A DNA stretch of 52,485 bases. It comes from Paenibacillus oralis. GTDB taxonomy: Bacteria > Bacillota > Bacilli > Paenibacillales > Paenibacillaceae. The translations under genes and the position numbers were made by a program. The DNA lies in NCBI RefSeq assembly GCF_003863965.1, contig NZ_RRCN01000002.1, positions 1 to 52,485 on the forward strand, given 5' to 3'. Numbering within the stretch: the stretch's first letter is position 1; each line of letters begins with the position of its first letter. The notes below the pieces were generated by a model, which was given only the letters and a program-made list of their open reading frames with translations, had not been told where the DNA came from and ran no database searches. Below, one piece after another: positions 22,885 through 31,081 of this stretch.

Positions 22885-23628
22885 ATGTTAACGAAATACT
22901 CGGATTTCAAGGAGAAAGACCTTGAGATTTTACGTTTTGTGTTGAAGCAGGGAATTGTTACGTCTCAACAAATTTTGCGGTACACCGGTGAAACTTCGCT
23001 ACACAACGTATACAGGCGACTTCGGAAATTGGAAGCGGCGGGACTTGTGTGGAAGAAGAAATTAACGCTGCGTCTGAATGTGTACTTTCCGAAACGTGAG
23101 GCGAGGGATTACTTGGACTATCCGGTTACGGTTGCGAACGATACGTCATTGTACACGGCCGAACACGACCTCATCATCAATGATCTTATCCTGCATCTGA
23201 AGGCGTCGGTGAAGGCTGAAGGTTTTGATTACAAGACCGAGCGGGAATACCGTTTTGAGCTGCTGGAAGATACCGAGGGCAAGCAGGAAATGCTTCAAAA
23301 ATGGAACAAAATTCGGGATACATTGCCGGATGTAGTGCTGCTGCTTCCGGGGTTTACGATTGCAGTCGAGGCCGAATTGCATACCAAATCGAACGGCCGT
23401 TTGCAAAAAAAGATGCATCGCTATGCAGCCGAGCTGGTTGCAGGAAAGTATACCGATGTGTGGTATTTTGTCCCGAACCAAACGATAGGGAATGCCCTCA
23501 AACGAGCGATTGAGCATGTGGCGCAGGAATGGCGATCTGTCGGACGCCCGGCGCAAACTCAATCCGGAAAAAACGTGTTTCAGCAGATTCAAGTACGGTC
23601 GCTACCTGCGGAGGTTGTGGGAGAGTGA
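22885..23628 (+). CDS. Replication-relaxation family protein (Replic_Relax)
   Basis: The 247-residue protein starts with a winged-helix domain (DLEILRFVLKQGIVTSQQIL, then RRLRKLEAAGLV) and has the Replic_Relax core with AEHDLIINDLIL and PDVVLLLPGFTIAVEAELHT, where the aspartates and glutamates could coordinate metal. Members occur beside conjugation genes in Firmicutes and are proposed to act in plasmid DNA processing or relaxation, though experimental proof is thin. It is the first gene of the transfer operon and ends four bases before the coupling protein gene. No other relaxase is visible in the window. Confidence 0.8.
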   Translation: MLTKYSDFKEKDLEILRFVLKQGIVTSQQILRYTGETSLHNVYRRLRKLEAAGLVWKKKLTLRLNVYFPKREARDYLDYPVTVANDTSLYTAEHDLIINDLILHLKASVKAEGFDYKTEREYRFELLEDTEGKQEMLQKWNKIRDTLPDVVLLLPGFTIAVEAELHTKSNGRLQKKMHRYAAELVAGKYTDVWYFVPNQTIGNALKRAIEHVAQEWRSVGRPAQTQSGKNVFQQIQVRSLPAEVVGE

Positions 23629-23632
23629 ACCA

Positions 23633-26011
23633 ATGGCTCGTCGGAGCGAGGAGGAATTATTGCTTCCCCAACAACGGGAGAGCGAAGGTGCAACAACGGT
23701 TGGCTATATCGTCATAGCGGCACTGGCATTCGTCCTGCTTATTGTGGGGCTTCCAGCCGTGCTTATGGCGGCGGTACTTTATGGCCTGTTTGTGTTCGTA
23801 ATAAAGAAACCTTGGATATTGTACGCGATCATGCCGGTGAGCTGCATCGGTCTATTTGTGCTACACGGCGCAGGGGAGTGGGCGTCGATCCTGGGCTTTT
23901 TGTCGATTCTGAACATACCCATTCTCACGGAAGCGGCCGAACAGTATTTACATGGGAACGAACCTTTCCGGATAACCAGTTTTAGCTATGCGTCCGCCTT
24001 CATTTTCGGCAATCTTTTGGCAGGGGCAGCGCACCCGTTTATTGACTATTACCGAAGCAAAATTGTGAAAACGAAATACGATGCGCTGCGGAAAAAACGC
24101 TCTTCGGGAAGCTATCGGTATTTCCGGGCCAAGCGGTTTAAATTGGTGCAGAAGGCGCAGCTCAAATTCCGGAAATCGAACTCGAAAGAAAATTTTATCG
24201 GCTACGACGAGTTTCAAGAGCGCGTTGCGCTAGAGCCTCATGAGCCGAATCAGCATGTGTTTGCGGTAGCGACGACCGGAGGCGGGAAGACCGTCATTAT
24301 CGGGACGATGGTTGAAAATGCTATACGCCAGGACAAGCCGGTTGTATTTATGGACGGCAAGGGCGAACGGGCATCGATGTTGGAGTTTAAGGAACTTTGC
24401 GAACGGTACGGCAAGCGCGTCCATATGTTTACGGATGTGGACGAGATTAGTTTTAACTTTTTGCGACATGGTTCCGCGACGCAGCTCCGGGACAAAATTA
24501 TGAATTTGTTTGAATGGTCCGAGCCGTACTACAAGCTCAATTGCTCCCGATTTTTGCAGCTTGTTCTCAAAATGATGAAAGAATTTGATTTGACGATCGA
24601 TCTAAAAAATTTGTATGACCTCACCTATCCATCTAAGGTTGCGGCTGTGTTGAACCGGCAATTAGAATTGGCCAAAACGGAAGTTTTCGTAACTGACGAA
24701 GGCAATGAAAAAGCCGTCCCCCATCACGACGAACCCAATATCACATACGAAGATGAACATGAAGTAACAACAGCAGAAGTGACGGCGATTGAAGACGTAC
24801 CAAATGCGAAGCCGATTTTGGAAGAGCATGAACAAGAGCCGAAAACAGCTTTGTCATTAGAGGAAATCGATGCTTTGCTACAAGGGCAGACCGTTGGGGA
24901 ACCAAATGTAGCGCCAACGAACGTGCGGGAATCGGCTGCCTCATTATTTGAGGGTTTAGAACCGGCGCCTGTATCAGTCGCTCTCGATATGGAGCCGGAA
25001 GCGGAATATGTGCGTGAAGGAGATCCATTGGCGGAAGAATCGTTGCAGGAGGAGCCTGTTTCCGAATCGGAGGAAGAAGGGGAGCCGCCGCGCGATACCG
25101 TTCATGTGCAACCGGCCAAAGCAAGCGCTTTATTTACCGGTATGGAAGAAGAAACAGAACAGGAAGAACCTGCGGCCGCGCGTCGATTGGTTTGGGACGA
25201 GGCGCGGCGGGCCAGAGTGGAATATTACCGTGAGCGTTTTTTTGGCATAGACGACGAAGAGGAAAGCACGGGTATTCCGTTCGGGACGCTCACCAGTTTG
25301 CGCAATCAGCTCGCAGAACTGATGGAAAGTGATCTTGGGCCATTGTTCGAGGAAACCGGCGAAGGAATTGACTTGAAAGAAATTACGGATCGGGACGAGG
25401 TTGCTATTTTCTCGCTATCCGGGAACAAGTACCGGGACTATATCAAGACACTCGGGCGGCTTGTTATATCCGAAGTGAACACGCTTGTCGATTACCGGCA
25501 GAAGGAAGGCAAAAAGTCGATCATGTCCGTCTATGACGAATTTTCGGCCTATGTCTCCCATGAGGTTGTAGACGTGATCAACAAGAGCCGGTCGGCTGGG
25601 TTTGAATGTCTTATATCGGTGCAGGGCTTATCTGACATCGACGCCGTTGATCCGGTGTTGACGCGGCAGATCATCAACAACTGTAATACGTATTTCGTCG
25701 GTCGCGTCAACGAAAGTGAGGATGCGTCCACGCTTGCCGCCACGCTCGGCACCTATGAGGACGGTGACATTACAAAGCAAGTCCAGAAAACAGCCGTCAA
25801 GCTTCGGATGGAATCGGAAATGGGGACGGTTCGTAGTGTGCAGCGGTTCCGGGCGCATCCGGACGAAATCAAGACGCTAGCGACCGGCGAGGTATTTTTA
25901 GCACGGAAGACCATTGAGAAAAACGGGGAGCCGTATGTAGCCCGCGTTTACGTGCGAAATGCGCTGGATACAACCGGCATTCCTGCGAGAAAGGAGCAGC
26001 AGTATGCCTAA
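23633..26011 (+). CDS. Type IV coupling protein (TcpA/VirD4/TraG-like)
   Basis: The 792-residue membrane ATPase connects the relaxosome to the transfer channel. It has N-terminal membrane helices (residues ~20-130: VGYIVIAALAFVLLIVGLPA, then VLMAAVLYGLFVFVI and following), Walker A ATTGGGKT near residue 214 and Walker B-like SIMSVYDEFSAYVS near residue 630. Residues ~350-530 are a long acidic, low-complexity insert rich in Glu and Pro between the two halves of the ATPase. The ATG at 23633 is preceded by GGGAGAG; the stop overlaps the next gene by eight bases. Confidence 0.88.
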   Translation: MARRSEEELLLPQQRESEGATTVGYIVIAALAFVLLIVGLPAVLMAAVLYGLFVFVIKKPWILYAIMPVSCIGLFVLHGAGEWASILGFLSILNIPILTEAAEQYLHGNEPFRITSFSYASAFIFGNLLAGAAHPFIDYYRSKIVKTKYDALRKKRSSGSYRYFRAKRFKLVQKAQLKFRKSNSKENFIGYDEFQERVALEPHEPNQHVFAVATTGGGKTVIIGTMVENAIRQDKPVVFMDGKGERASMLEFKELCERYGKRVHMFTDVDEISFNFLRHGSATQLRDKIMNLFEWSEPYYKLNCSRFLQLVLKMMKEFDLTIDLKNLYDLTYPSKVAAVLNRQLELAKTEVFVTDEGNEKAVPHHDEPNITYEDEHEVTTAEVTAIEDVPNAKPILEEHEQEPKTALSLEEIDALLQGQTVGEPNVAPTNVRESAASLFEGLEPAPVSVALDMEPEAEYVREGDPLAEESLQEEPVSESEEEGEPPRDTVHVQPAKASALFTGMEEETEQEEPAAARRLVWDEARRARVEYYRERFFGIDDEEESTGIPFGTLTSLRNQLAELMESDLGPLFEETGEGIDLKEITDRDEVAIFSLSGNKYRDYIKTLGRLVISEVNTLVDYRQKEGKKSIMSVYDEFSAYVSHEVVDVINKSRSAGFECLISVQGLSDIDAVDPVLTRQIINNCNTYFVGRVNESEDASTLAATLGTYEDGDITKQVQKTAVKLRMESEMGTVRSVQRFRAHPDEIKTLATGEVFLARKTIEKNGEPYVARVYVRNALDTTGIPARKEQQYA

Positions 26012-27260
26012 AAGTTTAGCCAAACTGAAAGCGGCGTCTGATGCGCCGCAGCGGGAAAAAGGAGCGATCCTTCGACAATTCAAAAGTTGGATGCGTAAGG
26101 AGAAGCCCGAGAAGCGGCGGGCTTACCGGCCGCGCGGCTATATGACGCGGAAAATTGGAGCTGCCGCATTTTGGCTCGCCTTTGCCTTTATGTTCCTGGT
26201 TGTGTTTTTCTCGGCCATTCAACCGAACGATCCGGCAGACGCCCAAACGCGAAATGAAGGAGCCGAGCTGACGCTAAACCCGGCCACGACAACGACGGCC
26301 GTCCAATATGCCGAAAATTTTGCCAAGGAGTATTTTACGTGGAAGCCTGGCGACGAGGCGACTCAAGACCGGAAAAAGCGTCTGACTCCGTTTCTGGCGA
26401 AAGGGCTTGATCCGCAAGCTGGACTACAAACCTCCGGCCTGAAAACAACTTCGACCTTCCTGAAGGCCGAAATCAAGCACATTAAAGAAATGGGGCCGAA
26501 CCGGGCGTATGTGACCTTGGAAGTGTTCTATAAGCTTGGTCTGCCGAAAGAAGTTGAGCAGCCCCCGGCGTCGCCACCGTCCGGAACGGATGCTGCAAAT
26601 GGGGGTACGGCCCAAGACGGACAAACTCCCCCACCGGAAAACACGGCGCAGCCTCCAACGAAGACGATTCAATACGAGCCAAAAGAAGTCAGCAAATTTT
26701 TTGTCGTGCCGGTTGGTTACGACAAAAATTACGGCATCTACGACTTGCCGAAATTCACGTACATTGATCGGCAAACGACGATGGAGGCAGATGATCGGGC
26801 CAAGGGGTTGCGAGCCGCGGATGAACCGTATGAAATCAAAGAAAACATCCGCAATTTCCTGACTACGTTTTTTAGCTCCTTTGCCGCCGATCCGAAGGAC
26901 AAGCTAGGCTATTTGTTGTCTGATCCGGAGCATCAAAACGGGTTAAATGGAGCCTTACATTTTGTCAGTGTTACGTCGACCGAGATTTATCAATCGGGCG
27001 AGAGTCAGACAAAACCGGCCGACGCTGCTCCGAAGGAAACGGAAGCGAACGGATCGCAGCAAGCCGGAACAGCGGCCTCCCCTGCGTCCGGTGAAGTGAC
27101 TGGCGCGGCAACGGCAACGCCGGTTACGCGAACGTATATCGTGCTGTGCAGCGTAACCTACGAAGACCCGGTTTCCAAAGATCGTTTTATGACCAACTAC
27201 CGGCTGACCGTAACCGAAAAGGAAGGCCGATATATCGTAACCAAAATGGACGAAAAATAG
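26004..27260 (+). CDS. tcpC: TcpC-family conjugal transfer protein
   Basis: A bitopic protein: basic N-terminal cytoplasmic region (~50 residues), one membrane helix (AAFWLAFAFMFLVVFFSAI) and a large extracellular part with two NTF2-like halves (AENFAKEYFTWKPGDEATQD near the first and IRNFLTTFFSSFAAD near the second). This is the TcpC/Tn916 Orf13 organisation, related to VirB8. It has proline/threonine/alanine-rich linkers at ~200-230 and ~350-385. AAGGAG lies upstream of the ATG; it overlaps the coupling-protein gene by eight bases. Confidence 0.85.
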   Translation: MPKSLAKLKAASDAPQREKGAILRQFKSWMRKEKPEKRRAYRPRGYMTRKIGAAAFWLAFAFMFLVVFFSAIQPNDPADAQTRNEGAELTLNPATTTTAVQYAENFAKEYFTWKPGDEATQDRKKRLTPFLAKGLDPQAGLQTSGLKTTSTFLKAEIKHIKEMGPNRAYVTLEVFYKLGLPKEVEQPPASPPSGTDAANGGTAQDGQTPPPENTAQPPTKTIQYEPKEVSKFFVVPVGYDKNYGIYDLPKFTYIDRQTTMEADDRAKGLRAADEPYEIKENIRNFLTTFFSSFAADPKDKLGYLLSDPEHQNGLNGALHFVSVTSTEIYQSGESQTKPADAAPKETEANGSQQAGTAASPASGEVTGAATATPVTRTYIVLCSVTYEDPVSKDRFMTNYRLTVTEKEGRYIVTKMDEK

Positions 27261-27272
27261 GAGGGATCGGCT

Positions 27273-27494
27273 ATGGACTTCAAGGGACTACTGGATTGGG
27301 CTTCCGAGCAAGGCGGGTATCTTATTCTGTTTGGCGGCATTATTTTCATTGTTGTCCTGGCGTTCCGGCGACATTTCATCGGGGCGGTTGGTACACTTGT
27401 CATTTTGATCATTGGGTATGCCGTCGTCAAAAATCCGACGATACTTGGCAACATTTCCGAGTTCTTCACCGAGAAGATCGGCCTGAAAAAGTGA
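27273..27494 (+). CDS. TcpD-like small membrane protein
   Basis: 73 residues with two membrane helices (LILFGGIIFIVVLAF and IGAVGTLVILIIGYAVV) and a short cytoplasmic-like tail. Position between tcpC and tcpE and size match TcpD of pCW3/Tn916-type systems. GGAGGGA precedes the ATG. Confidence 0.7.
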   Translation: MDFKGLLDWASEQGGYLILFGGIIFIVVLAFRRHFIGAVGTLVILIIGYAVVKNPTILGNISEFFTEKIGLKK

Positions 27495-27507
27495 AGGAGG
27501 GCCAGCG

Positions 27508-27972
27508 ATGGAACAACAGCGAAAAGAACTGTGGGCTTTAAACGATTTTTTGAAGTTTGAACGCAGGCTGTATCAGTTTGCGGGCTTGAAGTTTGGCCGA
27601 GAGATTAAAATTAAGGCCGTTTTATACTGGTTGTCGTTTTCTGCAATTGAGTTCGTGTGGTATTGGATTCCGGTTCTGAATTTCCCCTTGCGGCTGCTTC
27701 CGGAATCGATCCTGTTTGCTTTGCCGTTTGCAGCAACGTATCTGCTTATGGATGTAGGGACGGAGAATCGGCCTCCGATCAAATTTCTAAAAAGCGCTGC
27801 TGCTTACCACTGGCGTAAAGGAAAACGCGTGACCTACTACAAAGGCAAGGAGCTGGAGCAATCCAAGTCATATGGGTTCGGCGGCCAATTGGCCGCCAAG
27901 GACTTTCCCGTCGCCAAGAAAAAGCCCAATCCGAGCTATCAATTTCGAGGCTACTTTACAGTAGACGATTGA
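27508..27972 (+). CDS. TcpE-family conjugal transfer membrane protein
   Basis: A 154-residue protein with a basic N-terminus, two membrane helices (AVLYWLSFSAIEFVWYWIPV and LPESILFALPFAATYLLMD) and a long C-terminal cytoplasmic part rich in Lys/Tyr (KGKRVTYYKGKELEQSK). This is the TcpE arrangement. AAGGAGG lies upstream. It probably anchors the VirB4-type ATPase encoded next. Confidence 0.78.
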   Translation: MEQQRKELWALNDFLKFERRLYQFAGLKFGREIKIKAVLYWLSFSAIEFVWYWIPVLNFPLRLLPESILFALPFAATYLLMDVGTENRPPIKFLKSAAAYHWRKGKRVTYYKGKELEQSKSYGFGGQLAAKDFPVAKKKPNPSYQFRGYFTVDD

Positions 27973-27983
27973 AAGGCGGGTGA

Positions 27984-30590
27984 ATGTGCATGAAGGTATT
28001 TACGGACTTTCCGGTGCGTCATATTGAAGGCAATTTGGCGTTTGGCAGGGACGGCAGCGTATGGGCCTATTATCAAGTGGAAGGGTTCGGCTACGATTTT
28101 CGAGACACGATGCAGAAGATCCATCCGTACAATCGGCAGCTCTCTTTCTACGTTGAAAATGTACACGACCTGCATTTCCTGATGATACCGTCACTGACAG
28201 ACGTTTCCGGGATCATTGACGAGACGATAGAGGAGATCGGCCGCAAGGACTATGCGCTAAAAGAAAACGGGATTCGTTATTTTCAAAGTCTGAAACGAAC
28301 GCTCGCCGCGCAGCGTTCGTCCCGAGAAACCAACGAATATCATTCCTATATTGGGGTGCAGCTCGATCCGAGGAAAAACGAAATGCGCAAAATCGGCAAT
28401 TTGGGTTTGGCAGCGGTGACAACGCTAAAAGACTTGGTTGCCGGATTTACTTCTCCCGTTTACCGAGCTGTGGGCCTGGAACCGAATGACATCCTCAAAC
28501 GGGATATTGAGCAATGGAGGCGGCAGGCCGATGGCTTAAGGGAAACGCTCGGCCAATCGATGTCGTCGCTCGTACGGGCGCTGACGAAGGAAGAAACGGT
28601 TTTTTTAATCGAACAGAACTTTAGCGTCACACATAACGATACCCGGCTGCGAAAAGGATATGAAACCGGTATGGACGTAAACGGGATCGAGGATAGCGGC
28701 CGGGTTCATGAGGCACGGCGCGGTAATTCCAAAGCGTTCTACGAACTGCAAAATGCGGAAATCGAGGAGTACGACCAAAAGACGCTCAAGCTTTATAAGA
28801 TGGTTGGGGAAGAGATCGAAGAAAATTATGTGCAATACCTGGTTGCCGATAAAATCAGCCCGCGCAGCTTGCATCCGGGATCAGAATGGATGCTTCATTT
28901 GCAAAACAGGCTGCGCTTCCCGGTATCGGTGTCGATTAAAGCAAGCTTCATGCGTAACGATCAGATTATTAAGCAACTCTCTGATGTGCGCTTGGCCTAT
29001 GAAGATCAGCGAATAGAAGCGGCCAAGGGCGGCAGTGAAGTTGACCTGAAGGTATCCAAGTCGGAGAGCGGCGCAATTCAGATGGAGGCGCGGTTCCAAG
29101 AAACAGGCTATCCGGCGTATGTCTGCTCGTTTGTTTTCAAAGTGACGGCCAAAGACCCCGACGAGCTGCGTGTCCGGGTAGACGAATTGAAACGCGAGAT
29201 GAACCAATTCGGCATGCACTTGCTGTCGCCATATGGGGAAATGATTTCGTATTTTATGGAGTTCATTCCAACTTCGCCGCGCTACAATGCTGACTATTTG
29301 CAATATGTTGAGCCGACGAAGCTCGCGGGAATGATGTTCGCGGCCACGACGAATATAGGAGACAACCGCGGATTCTATCTCGGCCAAACGCTTAAACTCA
29401 ACCGGCCGGTATTCATCAAGCCGGACTTGGCCGCAAAAGCATTTGAAGGCGTCCAAAACGTTGTCGATTCATTAGCTGTCATGATTGCCGGAATGACCGG
29501 TAAAGGCAAATCGTTCTTGATCAACCTGTTCGCATACTTGTCCGTCTTGAGCGGATCGCTTGCGCTGATTGTAGACCCGAAGGGCGACCGGAAACGTTGG
29601 GCCGAGGGGTTGCCGTTTATTCCTCCGGAATTTATATCGGTGTGGACACTAGGAGCCGACGAGCGCGATGCGGGTTGCCTTGATCCGTTCCGGACAAGCG
29701 TTTCGACTTCCGAGGCCAAAGATATTGCAATGGACATTCTCTCGTTCCTGTGCGACAAGCACCTGGGGGATGTTGGCTTTACGCAGCTCTCCGAAGCCAT
29801 CGAGCATGAGGGAGAGCAAGACGACCCGTGCTTGGGCGGACTGCGGGATTATTTGAAAGCACGTTTGCCTCAAGAGACGACGGAGCGCCGCCGCGAATCC
29901 TGCATGGAGCTGATCGAAACGCTGGAGACGTTGGGGCGTCTGCAAATCTCGCGTCTGCTGTTTGGCGAAAAGGGGCAGCGCTATCGCGTCCTGGAAGTGA
30001 GCAAGCCGCTGCAAGTGCTGATGGTGCAAAACTTGCAGCTCCCGAAAAACGATAAGGACCGGGGCAAAATTCGGCCGATTGAAAAGATTTCCGAAGCGAT
30101 CCTGATTTCGATTGCGGCCTTTACGAAGCAGTACATGTTCAATCAGGACCGGCACATTCATAAAATAGTGGTGCAGGATGAGGCGAAAACGGTAGAGCGA
30201 TCCGCAGAAGGCAAGGCCCAACTCGACTTTATTACGCGTATGGGGCGGCATTACAACACAACTTTAATGAAAGGGACGCAAAACGCCAGTGACTATGACG
30301 AGGACGTGGCCAATATGGGGATGAAGTTCTCGTTTGCGCTCAAGAAATATGATGAATCGCTGGAAATGTTGCGTTACTTCAATCTGCCGGACACTCCGGC
30401 CAATGCGGAGTACCTGAACAGTTTAGATCGGGGAACGGCGCTGTTCCAAGACATTTACGGCCGGACGGCGGCGATTCGCATTCATCCGGTTTATAAGGAA
30501 ATCGAGGAAGCGTTCGACAGCTCCACGGCGACCGAAGAGGAACGGACCTACGAACGCCAAAGGCAGGAACGCATCCGGACGGGAGTGTGA
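27984..30590 (+). CDS. VirB4-like conjugation ATPase (TcpF)
   Basis: An 868-residue ATPase with the long N-terminal VirB4 domain (VRHIEGNLAFGRDGSVWAYY) and the P-loop GMTGKGKS near residue 502, followed by LALIVDPKGDR. The Walker B-like IHKIVVQDEAKT is near residue 728. It powers assembly and use of the type IV secretion channel. The first ATG is taken; an in-frame ATG at 27990 fits the AAAGGCGGG site equally well. It overlaps the next gene slightly. Confidence 0.9.
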   Translation: MCMKVFTDFPVRHIEGNLAFGRDGSVWAYYQVEGFGYDFRDTMQKIHPYNRQLSFYVENVHDLHFLMIPSLTDVSGIIDETIEEIGRKDYALKENGIRYFQSLKRTLAAQRSSRETNEYHSYIGVQLDPRKNEMRKIGNLGLAAVTTLKDLVAGFTSPVYRAVGLEPNDILKRDIEQWRRQADGLRETLGQSMSSLVRALTKEETVFLIEQNFSVTHNDTRLRKGYETGMDVNGIEDSGRVHEARRGNSKAFYELQNAEIEEYDQKTLKLYKMVGEEIEENYVQYLVADKISPRSLHPGSEWMLHLQNRLRFPVSVSIKASFMRNDQIIKQLSDVRLAYEDQRIEAAKGGSEVDLKVSKSESGAIQMEARFQETGYPAYVCSFVFKVTAKDPDELRVRVDELKREMNQFGMHLLSPYGEMISYFMEFIPTSPRYNADYLQYVEPTKLAGMMFAATTNIGDNRGFYLGQTLKLNRPVFIKPDLAAKAFEGVQNVVDSLAVMIAGMTGKGKSFLINLFAYLSVLSGSLALIVDPKGDRKRWAEGLPFIPPEFISVWTLGADERDAGCLDPFRTSVSTSEAKDIAMDILSFLCDKHLGDVGFTQLSEAIEHEGEQDDPCLGGLRDYLKARLPQETTERRRESCMELIETLETLGRLQISRLLFGEKGQRYRVLEVSKPLQVLMVQNLQLPKNDKDRGKIRPIEKISEAILISIAAFTKQYMFNQDRHIHKIVVQDEAKTVERSAEGKAQLDFITRMGRHYNTTLMKGTQNASDYDEDVANMGMKFSFALKKYDESLEMLRYFNLPDTPANAEYLNSLDRGTALFQDIYGRTAAIRIHPVYKEIEEAFDSSTATEEERTYERQRQERIRTGV

Positions 30591-30595
30591 GACAA

Positions 30596-31081
30596 ATGCG
30601 AAAAGGACTATTCATAGGAATGCTGATCGGGGCGCTGCTGCTGTTGGCCGCATGCGGATCATCCAGCGGCGGCAAGCCATCGGCTGATGTAAAAGCAGCG
30701 GATGACCTAGCGTTGCAATATGTTCAAGCGTCAGTCGATGGAGATGACGAGCTTTTCCGGAAAATTCTTTCTCCAGAAGAACCGCACTATCGCATTTTAG
30801 AGAAAGACGAGCTTACGTTTCCAGGAAGATTTAAAGAGATTGGAGAACGTTACAGTATTTATCGGTTTGAAAAGGAACCAGGCGAAAAAGGAGTGTTACA
30901 TTATGAAGTGATTTATTATTTGCCAAACCATAATGGAAACGCTAAAGACTTCCTGGAAATGAAGAAAGAAAAAGGCGAGTGGAAAATACGTGAATTAAAA
31001 GCCGAGGAAGCAGAACAAAAAGTCGAGAACCCGAAGGATGGTGTTTACATTCACAAATATGTAAAAGAAGGTGAGGGCTGA
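30596..31081 (+). CDS. Lipoprotein of the transfer operon
   Basis: A 161-residue protein with a lipoprotein signal (MLIGALLLLAAC, lipobox LAAC) and an extracellular NTF2-like domain (DDLALQYVQASVDGDDELFR and a C-terminal GEWKIRELKAEE strand). Similar lipoproteins occur in Tcp-type operons. The ATG at 30596 is preferred with GGGAG ten bases upstream; a GTG at 30587 overlaps the VirB4 stop. It ends by overlapping the next start by one base. Confidence 0.75.
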   Translation: MRKGLFIGMLIGALLLLAACGSSSGGKPSADVKAADDLALQYVQASVDGDDELFRKILSPEEPHYRILEKDELTFPGRFKEIGERYSIYRFEKEPGEKGVLHYEVIYYLPNHNGNAKDFLEMKKEKGEWKIRELKAEEAEQKVENPKDGVYIHKYVKEGEG

